Below, piece by piece: positions 5,771-6,771 of a stretch of 6,771 nucleotides of DNA. The stretch spans positions 1-6,771 of the forward strand of contig JAFCZZ010000084.1 in NCBI GenBank assembly GCA_019314085.1, given 5' to 3'. Every line of letters starts with the position of its first letter. Position 1 is the first letter of the stretch. The translations under genes were made by a program, and so were the position numbers. The notes beneath the pieces are model-generated. The model had not been told where the DNA came from. It did not search any database and saw only the letters and a list, made by a program, of their open reading frames with translations. Source of the stretch: Deltaproteobacteria bacterium. Its GTDB lineage: Bacteria > Desulfobacterota > Syntrophia > Syntrophales > UBA2210.

Positions 5771-6771
5771 CTATTGATTGAAAAGCTCTCGTATCTTCTG
5801 GGAAATTTGTTCTATGCTGAAGGGCTTCTGTATGAAACCATCACAGCCTTGTTCCATTATCTCTCGTGCCTGACCGTTGATGCTGTATCCGCTTGACAGA
5901 AGGACCTTGATGCCGGGATTGATCTTTTTGAGGATATCGTACGTCTCTCCGCCCCCTATGTCGGGCATGATCATGTCCAGGATAACCAGGTCGATCGCGC
6001 CCTGTTTTTCTTTGTAGATCTCGATGGCCTCTTTCCCGCTTTGTGCGGTGAATACCGTGTAGCCCAGGAAGTTCAGTATCTCTCCGCCGACATCGACGAT
6101 CAGCTCCTCATCATCTACCAGGAGGATTGTTTCATGTCCCATCAGCGGCTGCTCTTCTCTGGCCGTTGTCCCCTGATCCTTGGCCACCGAACCCAGTGCG
6201 GGCAGGTATATATTGAAGGTGGTCCCGATCCCCTCTTCGCTGTATACGGTGATAACACCATTGTGGTTTTTGATGATACCGTAAGCGGATGCCAGTCCCA
6301 ACCCGGTACCCCTCCCCATCTCCTTGGTGGTGAAGAAGGGATCGAACACCCTCTTCGCCGTTTCTGCATCCATTCCCGTGCCGGTGTCTGTAATAGAAAT
6401 CTTTACGCAATTGCCGGGTTTAAGGTTATAGGGTTCCAGATACTCCTTGTCGAGGGTGACATTTTCCGTCTGAAGGTAGATCTCGCCGCCATCGGGCATG
6501 GCCTGCCAGGCATTGACATAGATGTTGAGGAGGGTCTGTTCTATCTGACCCTGATCCGCCTCCACCATCCAGATGTCGTGCTGATATTTGCTGTGTATCT
6601 TGATTTCCTTCTTGGTTCGGCCGAACATCCCGGAAGACTTCTTGGCAAGTTTGTTCAGGTCGGTCGGTTTGACCTCGTACTTTCCGCCCCTGGCGAAACC
6701 GAGGAGTTGCCCGGTAAGCTCCGCTCCGTCCCGGACGTACTGTTCAATATTTCTCAGCTTCTCGTAATGGG
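5771..6771 (-). CDS. Hybrid histidine kinase, C-terminal HATPase-REC part (5' end outside window)
   Basis: The frame is open from the TAG at 5771-5773 to the window edge (last whole codon 6769-6767). About 332 residues are visible and the start is missing, so the ATG at 6628 is internal. The visible part opens with the second HisKA helix ('LTGQLLGFARGGKYEVKPTD'). The phospho-His box should lie a few dozen residues before the edge. Numbering from the internal Met at 6628, HATPase_c spans about 15-145: N-box Asn35/Asn39, G1 'DTGTGM' (81-86), F-box 'FDPFFT' (95-100), then 'GRGTGLGLASAYGIIKNHNG'. REC spans about 166-285: Asp172/Asp173, phospho-Asp218 ('VILDMIMP') and Lys268-Pro269. All visible key residues are intact. 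It belongs to the PAS-type hybrid kinases abundant in Desulfobacterota, though its sensor domain cannot be seen. It converges on the 703-aa kinase and is a separate transcription unit. Confidence 0.93.
   Translation of the reverse strand, partial: HYEKLRNIEQYVRDGAELTGQLLGFARGGKYEVKPTDLNKLAKKSSGMFGRTKKEIKIHSKYQHDIWMVEADQGQIEQTLLNIYVNAWQAMPDGGEIYLQTENVTLDKEYLEPYNLKPGNCVKISITDTGTGMDAETAKRVFDPFFTTKEMGRGTGLGLASAYGIIKNHNGVITVYSEEGIGTTFNIYLPALGSVAKDQGTTAREEQPLMGHETILLVDDEELIVDVGGEILNFLGYTVFTAQSGKEAIEIYKEKQGAIDLVILDMIMPDIGGGETYDILKKINPGIKVLLSSGYSINGQAREIMEQGCDGFIQKPFSIEQISQKIRELFNQ

Overview
The window looks like a chromosomal segment from a Deltaproteobacteria/Desulfobacterota-type bacterium. This is an inference from protein style only: soluble PAS/GAF hybrid histidine kinases ending in a receiver domain, an HDOD protein with a characteristic N-terminal domain, and an IS110-type transposase with a long polar tail. 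I see no rRNA, tRNA or CRISPR array. The window divides into an accessory, partly decayed left third and an intact signalling right two thirds.

Left third (1-2236). Positions 1 to about 1127 are the right-hand part of an IS110/IS1111-family insertion sequence whose transposase is cut by the window edge. Facing it on the minus strand is a short ORF (1128-1484). It carries a caspase-fold/CHAT-like His-Gly motif but ends, beside the IS, before the strand that should carry the catalytic Cys, so it is probably an IS-truncated gene. Upstream of it is a good minus-strand intrinsic terminator (1569-1612). Beyond that lies a small decayed minus-strand gene (1641-1890) that needs one frameshift repair and one stop-codon repair to be read through. 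The rest, to about 2193, is AT-rich sequence without a convincing gene.

Right two thirds (2194-6771). A perfect 8-bp dyad and a 20-codon leader ORF with a strong Shine-Dalgarno sequence precede an HDOD-domain gene (2304-3569). That gene overlaps by 11 bp a soluble GAF-PAS-HisKA-HATPase-REC hybrid kinase (3559-5670), so the two probably form a translationally coupled signalling operon. A second hybrid kinase (HATPase-REC visible, N-terminus beyond the window) converges from the right and ends at 5771, with about 100 bp of hairpin-forming sequence between the two stops. Both kinases end in a receiver and no DNA-binding output domain is visible, so phosphate is likely passed to partners outside the window or to unlinked proteins.

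I found no clear new multi-gene system. The points most worth checking are the truncated caspase-like gene at the IS boundary, the relict gene behind its own terminator, the leader ORF and dyad before the HDOD gene, and the full set of HD-type His/Asp residues in the HDOD protein.
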